From NCBI RefSeq assembly GCF_009793335.1, contig NZ_WING01000001.1:4464001-4528000 (forward strand): 64,000 bases of DNA. The letters run 5' to 3'. This document shows, piece by piece, positions 19,453 through 29,049 of this stretch (the first letter of the stretch is position 1; each line of letters begins with the position of its first letter). The translations under genes and the position numbers were made by a program. The notes under the pieces were generated by a model. That model was not told where the DNA came from, ran no database searches, and saw only the letters and a program-made list of their open reading frames with translations. The DNA is from Actinomadura sp. J1-007. GTDB lineage: Bacteria; Actinomycetota; Actinomycetes; Streptosporangiales; Streptosporangiaceae.

Positions 19453-20528
19453 CCACGCCGAGTGACCGTCCGGCCGATGCCGGGGGCTCGACCTCGCGGA
19501 TGCGGGCCGAGATCGGGCAGCAGCCCGAGGCGCTGGACCGGACGATCGAGGCGCTGCTGCCGCGCGTGCCCGACGTGGAGCGGCTCGCGCGCGGCACCCG
19601 GCAGGTGCTGTTCATCGCGCGCGGCTCGTCCGACAACGCCGCCGTCTACGGCCGCTACCTGGTCGAGTCGCACACCGGGCGGCTCGCCACGCTCGCCGCG
19701 CCGTCGATCGCGACGACGTACCGGCGCAGGCTCGACCTGTCGGGCGTGCTCGCGGTCGCGATCAGCCAGTCGGGCAAGACCGAGGAGATCGTCGAGACGC
19801 TCGACTGGGCCCGGGACTGCGGCGCCCGCACGGTCGCCGTCACCAACGGCGCCGCGTCGCCGCTCGCCGAGTCGGCCGAGGTCGCGCTGGTCACCGAGGC
19901 CGGCGACGAGCTGGCCGTGCCCGCCACCAAGACCTACACCACCCAGCTCGCCGCGCTGTCGGTGCTCGGCCTCGGGCTCGGCGCGGACGCGGACGCCGCC
20001 GACCTGCGCCGCGTCCCGGACGAGGTCGCGCGGCTGATCGGGCTCACCGAGGCGGCGGGCGCGCTGCCCGCGATCGTCGAGGACCTCGCGGCCGTCCCCG
20101 GCGCGGTCGTGTCGGGGCGCGGCATCGCGTTCGGCACCGCGCTGGAGCTGGCGCTGAAGATCAAGGAGGCGTGCTACCTGCACGCCATGGGCCTGTCGTA
20201 CGCCGACCTGCTGCACGGCCCGATCGCGGTCGTGGACGCGCAGACCCCGGCGCTGCTGGTCGCGGCCGACTCCGGCCCGACCCTGCCGGGCACGGTCGCG
20301 CTCGCCCACCGGGTCCGGAGCGCGGGCGCGAACGCGTACGGCATCGGCGGCGGCGCCGGGCTCGCCGAGGCGTGCTCGGCCGCGCTGCCCGGACCGGCCC
20401 TGCCCGAGTGGGTCGCCCCGCTCGGCCTCATCGTCCCCGGCCAGATCCTGGTCGAGAATCTGGCCCGCAGGCTCGGCGTCGACCCCGACGTCCCCCGCGG
20501 CCTGAACAAGGTCACCCAGACGGATTAG
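19449..20528 (+). CDS. SIS-domain glucosamine-6-P deaminase (NagB-II type)
   Basis: This 359-residue protein has two SIS domains like the isomerase half of GlmS. Visible are FIARGSSDNAA (~residue 57), the sugar-binding ISQSGKTEE, and the second-domain motif GRGIAFGTALELALKIKE followed by HGPIAV. SIS-type NagB-II proteins replace classical NagB, converting glucosamine-6-P to fructose-6-P and ammonia. The start overlaps the nagA stop (ATGA), and the neighbours nagA and PTS genes fit this job. A role in GlmS-like synthesis is less likely because the glutaminase domain is absent. Confidence 0.85.
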   Translation: MTTPSDRPADAGGSTSRMRAEIGQQPEALDRTIEALLPRVPDVERLARGTRQVLFIARGSSDNAAVYGRYLVESHTGRLATLAAPSIATTYRRRLDLSGVLAVAISQSGKTEEIVETLDWARDCGARTVAVTNGAASPLAESAEVALVTEAGDELAVPATKTYTTQLAALSVLGLGLGADADAADLRRVPDEVARLIGLTEAAGALPAIVEDLAAVPGAVVSGRGIAFGTALELALKIKEACYLHAMGLSYADLLHGPIAVVDAQTPALLVAADSGPTLPGTVALAHRVRSAGANAYGIGGGAGLAEACSAALPGPALPEWVAPLGLIVPGQILVENLARRLGVDPDVPRGLNKVTQTD

Positions 20529-20537
20529 GAGCACCAC

Positions 20538-20771
20538 ATGGACAAGGCGGAGGCCATCGTCGCCGCGCTCGGCGGCGCCGACAACATCGTCGACATCGAG
20601 CCGTGCGCGACCCGGCTGCGCACCGAGGTCAAGGACGGCGGCCAGGTGAACGAGGCCGCCCTGAAGGCGGCGGGCGCGTTCGGCGTGATGCGCAGCGGCA
20701 CGGTCGTCCAGGTCGTCGTCGGCCCGGAGGCCGACACCATCGCCACCGACATCGAGGACATCCTCGACTGA
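20538..20771 (+). CDS. PTS EIIB component, glucose/GlcNAc family
   Basis: This 77-residue stand-alone EIIB domain carries the phospho-acceptor Cys23 in the motif EPCATRLR. It transfers phosphate from EIIA to the sugar bound by EIIC. It follows the deaminase gene by 9 bp and AGGAG precedes the ATG, so it is in the nag operon. Length and motif match the NagF-type EIIB of Streptomyces. Confidence 0.95.
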   Translation: MDKAEAIVAALGGADNIVDIEPCATRLRTEVKDGGQVNEAALKAAGAFGVMRSGTVVQVVVGPEADTIATDIEDILD

Positions 20772-20789
20772 GCCTGGGGGCCTGACGCA

Positions 20790-21238
20790 ATGACGCGAGT
20801 ACTGTCGCCGGTCAGCGGCAAGGTCGTCGGCCTCGCCGGCGTGCCCGACCCGGTCTTCGCCCAGGCCATGGTGGGCCCGGGCACGGCCGTGGACCCCGAG
20901 CGCGGTCCCGGCCAGGCGATCGCGCCGGTCACCGGGACGATCGTCAAGATGCATCCGCACGCGTACGTCGTGGTCGACTCCGAGGGGCACGGCGTGCTCG
21001 TCCACCTCGGCGTCGACACCGTCCAGCTCAAGGGCGAGGGCTTCGAGCTGCTCGCCGCCGAGGGCGACCGGGTGAGCGCGGGCGACCCGCTCGTCGGCTG
21101 GGACCCCGACCGGATCGAGGCGGGCGGCCGTTCGCCGGTGTGCGCGATCGTCGCCCTCGACGCGGGCGCCGACGCGCTGTCCGACGTCGCGGAGTCCGGC
21201 GAGGTGACGAAGGGGCCGAGCTCTTCACATGGCACTGA
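20790..21238 (+). CDS. crr: PTS EIIA-glucose-type component (end frameshifted)
   Basis: This ~149-residue EIIA(Glc) family protein has His57 and phospho-acceptor His72 (VLVHLGVDTVQL), the beta-sandwich fold and the DGADAL-like segment near the end. The family normally ends LFTWH. The +1 frame encodes GAELFTWH and stops at 21238 if one G is missing in the G run at 21212-21215. As sequenced the frame runs on to 21941 with a non-homologous tail, so I give the corrected end. It receives phosphate from HPr and passes it to EIIB. Confidence 0.85.
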
Positions 21239-21941
21239 CTCCGGGCGACGGGCCGGGACGCGGTCCGGACGGGGAGGAGCTGCCGCTGCGCGCGGCGGTG
21301 TTCGACCTGGACGGCACGCTGATCGACACCGAGCCGCGCAACCGGGTGATGTGGGCCCGGCTGTTCGCGGCGCACGGCGTCCCGTGGGACGAGGAGCTGA
21401 TCGCCTCGTTCGCGGGGCGGCGCGGCGCCGAGGTGCTGGCCGAGCTGCTCCACCTGTTCCCCGGCGGCACCGTCGAGGAGCTGTTCGAGCAGGTCCTGTC
21501 GTACGGCACGGACCCGGGCCTGCCGCCCGACGCGCCCGTGCCGGGAGCGGTGGAGCTGGTCAGGTCGCTGCACGAGGCGGGCGTCCCGCTCGCCGTCGTG
21601 ACCTCGGGCCTGCGCCCGTACGCCGAGGGCCTGCTGGGCGGGCTCGGCGTGCGGAGCCTGCTGGACGTGGTGGTGACGGCCGGCGACGTGGCCGTCGGCA
21701 AGCCGCACCCGGAGGGCTACCTCGCGGCGGCCGGGGCGCTCGGCGTCCCGCCCGCCGAGGCGGTCGCGTTCGAGGACGCGCCCGCCGGAGTGGCCGCCGT
21801 GAAGGCGGCGGGTATGACCTGCGTCGCAGTGGCCACCACCCTGCCGGCGGGGGCGCTGTCCGCCGCCGACCGGGTGGTGGCCGACCTGAAGGAAGTGAAC
21901 GTGGTGCCGGGCCCCGCGCTGCGGGTGTTCGGGGACGGTGA
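21229..21941 (+). CDS. HAD-superfamily phosphatase (beta-phosphoglucomutase-like)
   Basis: The protein has the catalytic motif FDLDGTLIDTE, motif II VVTSGLR, the Lys region (GKPHPEGY) and the late Asp pair EDAPAGV; its cap domain is the beta-PGM type. The ATG overlaps the end of crr. As sequenced the frame runs on across ptsH to 22443. One missing G in the run at 21931-21934 would end it at TGA 21939-21941, just before ptsH, which I judge right. It may be a sugar-phosphate phosphatase or mutase that serves the operon; the substrate is not known. Confidence 0.75.
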
Positions 21942-21955
21942 ATCGAGGAGTGGCA

Positions 21956-22222
21956 GTGACCGAGCGCAACGTCAAGATCGAGTCCAAGGTGGGGCTGCAC
22001 GCGCGGCCGGCCGCGCTGTTCGTGCAGACCGCGGCCAAGGCCCCGATGGACGTCACGGTGGGCAAGCCGGGCAAGGACCCCGTCAACGCCAAGAGCATCC
22101 TCGCGGTGCTCGGCCTGGACGCCCGGCACGGCGAGGAGGTCGTGCTCTCCGCCGAGGGCCCCGGCGCCGACGCGCTGCTGGACGAGCTGGAGGCGCTGCT
22201 CACGGAGCCGGAAGGTGCCTGA
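21956..22222 (+). CDS. ptsH: Phosphocarrier protein HPr
   Basis: This 88-residue HPr has the phospho-acceptor His15 in GLHARPAA and a serine in the regulatory region KSILAVLGL. It carries phosphate from EI to EIIA. GTG 21956 follows CGAGGAG by 5 nt and gives the expected N-terminus (TERNVKIESKVGLHARP). Its end overlaps the EI start by 8 bp, indicating coupled translation. Confidence 0.95.
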   Translation: MTERNVKIESKVGLHARPAALFVQTAAKAPMDVTVGKPGKDPVNAKSILAVLGLDARHGEEVVLSAEGPGADALLDELEALLTEPEGA

Positions 22223-23896
22223 GGTCCTGCGCGGCGCCGGCGTCAGCCCGGGTGTGGGCTCCGGCCCCGTCCGGACCGTCGCCGGGGCCGTGCCCGAGCC
22301 GACCGCGGGCGCCCGCCACGCGGGCGACGCCGAGGCCGAGAAGCGCATCGCGCTGGACGCGCTCGCCGCCGTCGCCGAGGACCTGGAGGCGCGGGGCGCC
22401 CGCGCCGCCGAGATCGGCAACAAGGACGGGCAGGACGTGCTGAACGCCCAGGCGCTGATGGCCCGCGACCCGGGCCTCGCCGACGGCGTCGGCGCCAAGG
22501 TCGAGGCGGGCGTCGCGGCGCCGCGCGCGGTGTTCGAGGCGTTCGGCGTCTACCGGGAGATGCTGGCCGGAGCGGGGGAGTACCTCGCGGCCCGCGTCAC
22601 CGACCTCGACGACATCCGCGACCGCGCCGTGGCCCGGCTGCTCGGCCTGCCGGTGCCGGGCGTGCCCGAGTCCGACGAGCCGTTCGTGCTGGTCGCGCGG
22701 GACCTGGCGCCCGCCGACACCGCCGTGCTCGACCCGTCGCACGTGCTGGCGTTCGTCACCGAGGAGGGCGGCCCGACGAGCCACACGGCGATCATCGCCC
22801 GCACCATGGGCGTGCCCGCCGTGGTGGCGCTGCCGGGCGCGACGGCCCTGACCGAGGGCACGCTCGTCCTCGTGGACGGCGCCGCCGGAACGGTCACGGT
22901 CGGCCCGTCCGCCGCCGAGGTCGAGGCCGCCCGCGACGCCGCCGCCGCGCGCGCGTCGCTCGTCGCGGAGACGACCGGCCCCGGCGCGACGCGGGACGGC
23001 CACCGGGTCCCGCTGCTCGCCAACGTCGGCGGCCCGAAGGACGTGGACGCCGCCGTCGCCAACGGCGCCGAGGGCGTCGGGCTCTACCGCACCGAGTTCC
23101 TGTTCCTCGACCGTTCGACGCCCCCCTCGGACGCCGAGCAGGAGGAGGCGTACCGCGCGGTGCTCGACGCGTTCCCGCACGGCCGGGTCGTGGTCCGCAC
23201 CCTCGACGCGGGCGCCGACAAGCCCCTCGCCTTCCTGCCGCCCCCTCCGAGGAGCCCAACCCGGCCCTCGGCGAGCGCGGCCTGCGGATGCTGCGCCGCC
23301 ACGAGGACGTCCTGGACGCCCAGCTCGCGGCCCTCGCCCGTGCCGCGTCGGGCCGTTCGGCCAAGCTCCAGGTGATGGCGCCCATGGTCACCGACGCGGA
23401 GGAGGCGGCCTACTTCGCGGCGGCCTGCGGCGCGGCGGGCATCGACCACCCCGGCGTCATGATCGAGGTCCCGGCGGCCGCGCTGCGCGCCCGCGACCTG
23501 GCCGCCGAGGTCGAGTTCTTCAGCCTCGGCACGAACGACCTGACCCAGTACACCTGCGCCGCCGACCGGCAGATCGGCGGGCTCGCGGACTTCCAGGACC
23601 CCTGGCAGCCCGCCGTGCTGGACCTGGTCGCGATCGCCGCGAGCGCGGGCGTGCCCTGCGGCGTGTGCGGCGAGGCCGCGGGCGACCCGGCGCTGGCCTG
23701 CGTGCTCGTGGGCCTCGGCGTCACGTCCCTGTCGATGGGCGCGCCGTCGCTGCCGCTCGTCCGCGCGGCCCTGTCCCGCCACACCCTGGACGAGTGCCGC
23801 CAGGCCGCCGCCGCGGCGCGGGCCGCCCGCGCCCCGCACGCCGCCCGCGAGGCGGCCAGGACCCACCTGACGGCCCTGACGTCCCTGGGGCTCTGA
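22215..23896 (+). pseudogene. ptsI: PTS enzyme I (frameshifted)
   Basis: Enzyme I takes phosphate from PEP and passes it to HPr. It has the active-site His190 in GGPTSHTAIIAR, the PEP-binding core (LYRTEFLFLDR, SLGTNDLTQYT) and the Cys loop GVCGEAAGDP. One frame break lies at the C run 23241-23245, where KPLAFLPPP continues as EEPNPALGERGLRMLRR one frame over. With one C added the protein is about 560 residues, the usual length. The gene closes the nag-pts operon. The break is most likely a sequencing error because both halves are fully conserved. Confidence 0.88.
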
Positions 23897-23933
23897 GGCC
23901 GTTCGGCGTCGTGGCGTTCCGCGCCGCCGGTCG

Positions 23934-25565
23934 CTACTTGTAGGTGAGGCCGTGGCCCACCGGCTCGCCTCCGGCTCGGACCGGGAGCTTGCCGGTGGGC
24001 TTCACCCGGCCGGTGAGCACCCTGGCGAGCGCCTTCACCGAGACCGCGCTCGACGAGTACGCGGCGAGGGACGCGGCGGCCCCGGCGGCGCGGTCCAGGT
24101 CGTACGGGCGGCCGAGGGCGGCCACGACGACCGGCTTCGCGCCGAGGGAGCGGACGCGGGCGGCGGTCGCCGAGCCCGCGTTGACGGTCGTCAGGACGGC
24201 CACGTCGGCGGCCCCGAGCGAGGTCGTGCGGACGCCCTGGCGGCGCAGGGCCGAGGTGAGCACGTCGCTCTTCGGGCCGCTGACGTAGACCTTCTTGCCC
24301 TTGAGCGGCAGCAGGTCGCGGTCGTTGCGGACGAGCGTGACGGCGTGCTCGGCGACGCGGCGGGCGGTCGCCTTGCTCGCGCCGGTGCCGATGGCCGCCG
24401 CGGCCCGCTTCGGGTCGGCGCGGGCGTCGCGGAACAGGCCGCGCGCCTCCTTGAGCCGCAGGATCCGCGTGACGGCCTCGTCGATCCGCTTCGCCGGGAT
24501 CTTGCCGGAACGGGCCGCCTTCAGCACGGCCTTGTACGCGCGGGGCAGGCTCGGCGGCATGAGGAGCTGGTCGGCGCCCGCGTTGACCGCCCGGACCGGG
24601 GTGGCCGAGTCGCCGTACTTCTCGCGGGCCCCGGCCATCTGGAGCGAGTCGGTGACGATCACGCCCTGGTAGCCGAGGTCGCGGCGGAGCAGCCCGGTCA
24701 GCACGGTCTTCGACAGCGTGGACGGGTCGCCGGAGCGGTCGAGCCTCGGCACGACGATGTGCGCCGACATGATCGCGTCCACGCCGGACGCGATCGCGGC
24801 CTTGAACGGCGGCGCGTCGATCCGTTCCCACTGGGCCCGGGTGTGGTCGATCACGGGCAGGCCGGTGTGGCTGTCGGTGCTCGTGTCGCCGTGCCCCGGG
24901 AAGTGCTTGGCGGTCGCCGCGACGCCCGCGGACTGGTAGCCGCCGATCGCCGCCTGGAGCATCCGCGATACGAGCGCCGGGTCCGAGCCGAACGACCGGA
25001 CGCCGATCACCGGGTTGCGCGGGTCCACGTTGACGTCGGCGACCGGCGCGTAGTCCTGGTTGATCCCGACGGCGCGCAGCTCCGAGCCCGTGACCCGGGC
25101 CTGGTCGCGGGCGTCGTCCGGGCGGCCGGTCGCGCCGAGCGCCATGTTGCCGGGGAAGCGGGTGACGAACGGCGTCCGGGACACCAGGCCCTGCTCCTCG
25201 TCCACCCCGAGCAGCAGCGGGATCTTGGACGCGCGCTGGAACCGGTTGGACTGCGCGGCCGTGCGGGCGGGCGTGCTGAGGTCGGCGGGGAAGTAGATCA
25301 GCCCGCCCACGTGGTACTTGCCGATCATCCGGTCGGCGTCCGCGCGGCCGGAGAACGCGGGCACGAAGAGCTGCCCGACCTTCTCCTCCAGGCTCATGTC
25401 GGCGAGGAAGCCGGGGATCCAGGCGCCGCCGGACCGCGGCGCGGCCGGGCTCGCCGACCCGCGCGACGCGCCGCCGGGCCCGTCCCGCCCGTCCCCGGCG
25501 CCGCCGCCGCAGCCGGCGAGCAGCGCCGCCGCGGCGGCGAGCGCGAGTGGACGTGTGGCACGCAC
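23934..25565 (-). CDS. Glycoside hydrolase family 3 lipoprotein, NagZ-like
   Basis: This 543-residue protein has a signal peptide with lipobox LLAGC (Cys ~19), so it should be membrane-anchored outside. The GH3 N-terminal barrel carries the N-acetylhexosaminidase signature KHFPGHGDTSTDSH, whose His/Asp pair is the acid/base, and the likely nucleophile Asp in IVTDSLQM. A C-terminal domain follows. Family members remove GlcNAc from chitin fragments or from muropeptides during cell-wall recycling. It is convergent with the pts operon, and the kinase gene lies ~230 bp upstream. A role feeding GlcNAc to the transporter is inferred. Confidence 0.9.
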   Translation of the reverse strand: MRATRPLALAAAAALLAGCGGGAGDGRDGPGGASRGSASPAAPRSGGAWIPGFLADMSLEEKVGQLFVPAFSGRADADRMIGKYHVGGLIYFPADLSTPARTAAQSNRFQRASKIPLLLGVDEEQGLVSRTPFVTRFPGNMALGATGRPDDARDQARVTGSELRAVGINQDYAPVADVNVDPRNPVIGVRSFGSDPALVSRMLQAAIGGYQSAGVAATAKHFPGHGDTSTDSHTGLPVIDHTRAQWERIDAPPFKAAIASGVDAIMSAHIVVPRLDRSGDPSTLSKTVLTGLLRRDLGYQGVIVTDSLQMAGAREKYGDSATPVRAVNAGADQLLMPPSLPRAYKAVLKAARSGKIPAKRIDEAVTRILRLKEARGLFRDARADPKRAAAAIGTGASKATARRVAEHAVTLVRNDRDLLPLKGKKVYVSGPKSDVLTSALRRQGVRTTSLGAADVAVLTTVNAGSATAARVRSLGAKPVVVAALGRPYDLDRAAGAAASLAAYSSSAVSVKALARVLTGRVKPTGKLPVRAGGEPVGHGLTYK

Positions 25566-25797
25566 TGGACCAGGCCCCCGACGTGGTCGTCGTTACTTGC
25601 TCGTGATCTGACCCGCCGACGGTAGCCGCTGCGCCCGGGGATGTCGACCGGCCACCCCAGGGGCAAAGCACCCGTGACCCCTCGCTCGCCCGGCGTTGGG
25701 CAGCGGCGTGCCGTCCGGGGACCGGGCACGGCCATGGAGGGGCGGGAGCGGTCCTCAGGGGGCACGCCGCGGGACGGCGGCACGGGGCCGGGAGGCG

Positions 25798-26922
25798 TCA
25801 GTCGGGGAGGGGGAAGCCGAGGCGGCGCAGGGCGAGGCCGGCCGCGCCGATCGCGCCGTCGCCGGCCCGGCGCGGCGCGGCGCCGAACCGTTCGCTCAGC
25901 CCGGACCGCACGGCGTCGGCCACGGGCCCGTCGCGCAGGACGGAGCCGTGCATCACGACGGGCGCGTACGGGTCCGAGAGGGCCGGGCGCACCGCGTCAA
26001 CGTCGCGCAGCAGCCACTCGGCGGCCTCCTCGGTGATGCGCCGGGCGACCGGATCACCCGAGGCCGCGGCGGCGGCGACGACCGGCCCGAGCCGGCCGAG
26101 TGCCGCCGGCGGGCGGCCGTACACCTCCTTGATGATCGCCTGGGCGAGCTGCGGGTTCGGCGGGGGGCCCGGCCGCGGGTGGTGGGCGGGCTCGCCGGAC
26201 GGGTCGTCCGCCACCAGGAGCGCGGTGCCCGTCCCGCCGCCGCCCTGCGCGCCGCCGGAGGCCAGCGAAGGGGCGCCGGCCAAGGCCAGCGCCCGGTGGT
26301 GGCGGGGGCGGCGCGCCGAGGGCTCCTGGTTGCGGACGGCGCTGCCTCCGAGCAGCGCGCGCGGCACCGACTCGGTCAGCAGGGTCGGGGAGCCGCGGCC
26401 GTCGTAGGCGGCGAGCGCCGCCCGGACGGCCTCGCGGCCGAGCCAGACCGCCGATCCCTCGTCGCCGACGAGCCAGCCGTAGCCGTCGGCGCGCTGGACG
26501 ATGGTCCCGTCGTTGATGACGGCGGCCCCGGCCCCGGTGCCGGAGAACACCACGATGCCCTTGGGGGCGCTGGTACCCGCGGCGAACGCCACCGCGATGT
26601 CGGTCACGACGGCGGGCGAGCCGCGCAGCCCCACGGCGTGCCAGGCGCTCCGGGCGCCCGCGACGGCGGCGGGGCGTCCCGCCGAGCCGGCGCCGGCGAT
26701 CCCGAAGACCCCGGTGAGGACGTGGGAACGGTCCACGTCACCCAGGGCCTCCCGCAGCGCGGTGGTCAGAGCTCCCGCGGTGTCGCCGCCGGAGTTGGGG
26801 TTGGCCCCTGGGCCGGTGCCGGTTCCGGCCAGGGCTCCCCCGAGCGTCAGTACGACACAGCGGGTCTTCGTGCCACCCGCGTCGATACCGACCACGTACG
26901 GACCGGCCAAATGGGTCAACAC
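25798..26922 (-). CDS. N-acetylglucosamine/N-acetylmuramate kinase (BadF/BadG type)
   Basis: This 374-residue ASKHA-fold kinase starts at GTG 26922 (VLTHLAGPYVVGIDAGGTKT). It has phosphate-1 motif DAGGTKT, the motif VVFSGTGAGA, and the DEGSAVWLG sequence of the BcrAD/BadFG family that includes GlcNAc kinase (NagK-like) and MurK. The frame extends upstream to 27636, but that part has no homology and overlaps the divergent rpiR gene. Residues ~193-256 are an Arg/Pro/Gly-rich insert not typical of the family, possibly a frame problem or low-complexity insert. It probably phosphorylates GlcNAc or MurNAc released from the cell wall. Confidence 0.85.
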   Translation of the reverse strand: MLTHLAGPYVVGIDAGGTKTRCVVLTLGGALAGTGTGPGANPNSGGDTAGALTTALREALGDVDRSHVLTGVFGIAGAGSAGRPAAVAGARSAWHAVGLRGSPAVVTDIAVAFAAGTSAPKGIVVFSGTGAGAAVINDGTIVQRADGYGWLVGDEGSAVWLGREAVRAALAAYDGRGSPTLLTESVPRALLGGSAVRNQEPSARRPRHHRALALAGAPSLASGGAQGGGGTGTALLVADDPSGEPAHHPRPGPPPNPQLAQAIIKEVYGRPPAALGRLGPVVAAAAASGDPVARRITEEAAEWLLRDVDAVRPALSDPYAPVVMHGSVLRDGPVADAVRSGLSERFGAAPRRAGDGAIGAAGLALRRLGFPLPD

Positions 26923-26963
26923 ATGGCGACCGTAGCCTTTTCTACCGTTGACGTGACATCCTC

Positions 26964-26982
26964 GAAGTAAGAAAATTTCTTC
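26964..26982. promoter_or_regulatory. Candidate RpiR operator
   Basis: GAAGTAAGAAAATTTCTTCC has an AT-rich near-palindromic centre (GAAA-A-TTTC), unusual in this GC-rich DNA. It lies in the 61-bp gap between the divergent kinase and rpiR genes, where an autoregulatory site would be expected. Confidence 0.45.
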
Positions 26983-26983
26983 C

Positions 26984-27945
26984 ATGAGGAAACCCACCGG
27001 CCCCGAGCCGGGGAGCACAGGGGAGCCGCAGGCACCCGCGGGCGACGCGGCGCCCAAGGAGGCGACGCCGCTGAGCACCGTGGTACGGGTGCGCTCACTC
27101 CTGCCTTCACTGCCCCCGCAGAGCGACGTGTCGCTCAACGCGTCATCGACGACCCCGAGGGGGTCGCCAACTCCACCATCACCGAACTCGCCCAGACCTG
27201 TGGCACCTCCGAGACCACCGTCATCAGGTTCTGCCGGGCGATCGGGTTTCATGGGTATCCAGAACTGCGGCTGACCCTCGCCACCGAGGCGGGCCGAGCG
27301 CAGAGCGCGACCGGCGGCCGGGTCATCGGCAGCGACATCAGTCCCGACGACTCTCTCGAACAGATCGTGGAGAAGGTGTGCTTCGCCGACGCGCGGGCCG
27401 TGGAGGAGACCGCGGCCCAGCTCGACATCAAGATGCTCGAACAGGTCGTGGACGCCGTCGTGGCGGCCGACCGGGTCGACGTCTACGGTGTCGGCGCCAG
27501 CGCGTTCGTCGCCGCGGACTTCCAGCAGAAACTGCACCGCATCGGCAGGGTCTGCTCGGCCTGGTCGGACGCCCACATCATGCTGACCAGCGCGGCGGTG
27601 CTGGGCAGCGGCGACGTGGCGCTCGGCATCTCGCACACCGGCGCGACGATGGAGACCATCGACGCGCTCGAAGTCGCCAAGAGCAGGGGGGTGAAGACGG
27701 TAGCTCTGACCAATTTCCCCAAGTCGCCCATCGCCGAGGTCGCGGACCTCATCCTGACGACGGCGGCGCGGGAGACCACGTTCAGGTCCGGCGCGACCGC
27801 CAGCCGGCTCGCGCAGCTGACCGTGGTCGACTGCGTGTTCGTCGGAGTGGCGCAGCGCACGTACGGGCCGACCCGCAAGGCCCTGGAGGCCACGTTCGAG
27901 GCCGTCCGCGGACGGACCATGCGACCGGACCGGAGGCGCCGGTGA
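26984..27945 (+). pseudogene. MurR/RpiR-family transcriptional regulator (frameshifted)
   Basis: The N-terminal HTH_6 domain is present (RVAQRVIDDPEGVANSTITE ... TVIRFCRAIGFHGYPELRL), followed by a C-terminal SIS domain (VYGVGASAFVAADF, ISHTGATMETIDALEVAKS). RpiR proteins sense a sugar phosphate; next to murQ this resembles MurR, which senses N-acetylmuramate-6-P. The frame breaks at the C run 27113-27117: reading runs RSLLPSLPP, then AERRVAQRV in the next frame; adding one C gives a ~321-codon gene. Its end overlaps the murQ start (GTGA). It is probably intact in the organism. Confidence 0.85.
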
Positions 27946-28837
27946 TCGACACTGAGCTCCCCACGGAGGGCCGCAACCCGCGGACCCTCGACGTCGACAC
28001 GCTTCCCACCCTGGAGGTGCTCCGCCGCATCAACAGCGAGGACGCCACCGTGCCGATGGTGGTGGCGGCCGTCCTGCCGGAGATCGCGGAGCTGGTCGAC
28101 CTCGCCGTCGCCTCGCTGCGCGGCGGCGGGCGGGTGCACTACTTCGGGGCCGGGACCTCGGGCAGGCTCGCGGTGCTGGACGCCGCCGAGCTGCCGCCCA
28201 CGTTCGGCATCTGGGGCCGGGTGGTCGCCCACCACGCGGGCGGCTTCGGCGCGCTGTCCCAGGCCGTCTCGGAGGTCGAGGACGACACCGAGCTCGGCGC
28301 CCGCGACGCCGCCGAGGTGGCGCCGGGCGACGTGGCGATCGGCATCGCCGCGAGCGGCCGCACCCCCTACGTGGTCGGCGCGCTGCGCGCCGCCGCCGCG
28401 GGCGGCGCCCGCACCGCGCTGATCAGCTGCAACCCGCACACGCCGTACGGGGACGAGGTGGAGGTGCACATCGGGCTCGCCACCGGGCCCGAGGTGATCA
28501 GCGGCTCCACCCGGATGAAGGCGGGCACCGCGACCAAGCTGGTGCTCAACTCGTTCTCGACCACGCTGATGATCAGGATGGGCGCACCTACTCCAACCTG
28601 ATGGTCAGCGTCAACGCCCTCAACTCCAAGCTGCGCGCCCGGCTGGTGCGCATCCTCACCGAGGCGACCGGCATGGACGCCCGGACCTGCGAGAACGCGC
28701 TCGCCGAAGCGGCCGGGAACACCCGCGTCGCGCTGGTGTCGCTGCTCGGCGAGGTGCCCGCCGCGCGCGCCACCACCCTGCTGGAGGAGACCGACGGCGG
28801 CGTTCGGGAGGCGCTGCAACGGCTCCGTTCGGCCTGA
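27942..28837 (+). pseudogene. murQ: N-acetylmuramic acid 6-phosphate etherase (frameshifted)
   Basis: MurQ cleaves the lactyl ether of MurNAc-6-P to GlcNAc-6-P, feeding NagA. The SIS-fold core is plain (YFGAGTSGRLAVLDAAELPPTFG, AASGRTPYVVGAL, GPEVISGSTRMKAGTATKL). Frame is lost at about 28581-28584, where MIRMG should continue RTYSNLMVSVNALNSKLR; one missing C in the GGGC stretch explains it. Corrected length is ~299 codons, the family norm. The start GTG 27942 overlaps the rpiR stop, so the pair forms an operon divergent from the kinase. Confidence 0.88.
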
Positions 28838-28872
28838 CCGACGACCGACCGACGACCGACCGACGACCGACC
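28837..28872. repeat. 11-bp tandem repeat after murQ
   Basis: ACCGACGACCG occurs three times in direct succession, followed by ACC, just at and after the murQ stop codon. There is no evident role. Confidence 0.8.
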
Positions 28873-28986
28873 TGGAACCCGTTGGCCCGTTCCCTTCACG
28901 CCGGGGGACGGTCCCCGACCCCGCGGCGCGGCCGGGCCGTACGACGGCCCGACTTTCCCGGCCCGCCGCGGTCGCCCGCCGGCCAC

Positions 28987-29029
28987 CCGTGATCATGCGA
29001 TCGTCCCCGCACCGGTCGCATGGTCACGG
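28987..29029. terminator. Bidirectional terminator hairpin
   Basis: CCGTGATCATGCGA pairs with TCGCATGGTCACGG (one G-T wobble) across a 15-nt loop, between convergent murQ and acyl-CoA dehydrogenase genes. Confidence 0.65.
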
Positions 29030-29049
29030 ATCGCGGGCCGGGCGGGCGG

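Noticed and set aside
25566..25600. Dre site upstream of the NagZ-like gene
   Set aside because: The sequence ACTGGACCAGG matches only part of a half-site and lacks the second arm.
26923..27636. N-terminal extension of the kinase upstream of 26922
   Set aside because: It overlaps the divergent rpiR gene and has no kinase homology. The GTG at 26922 begins the true N-terminal strand.
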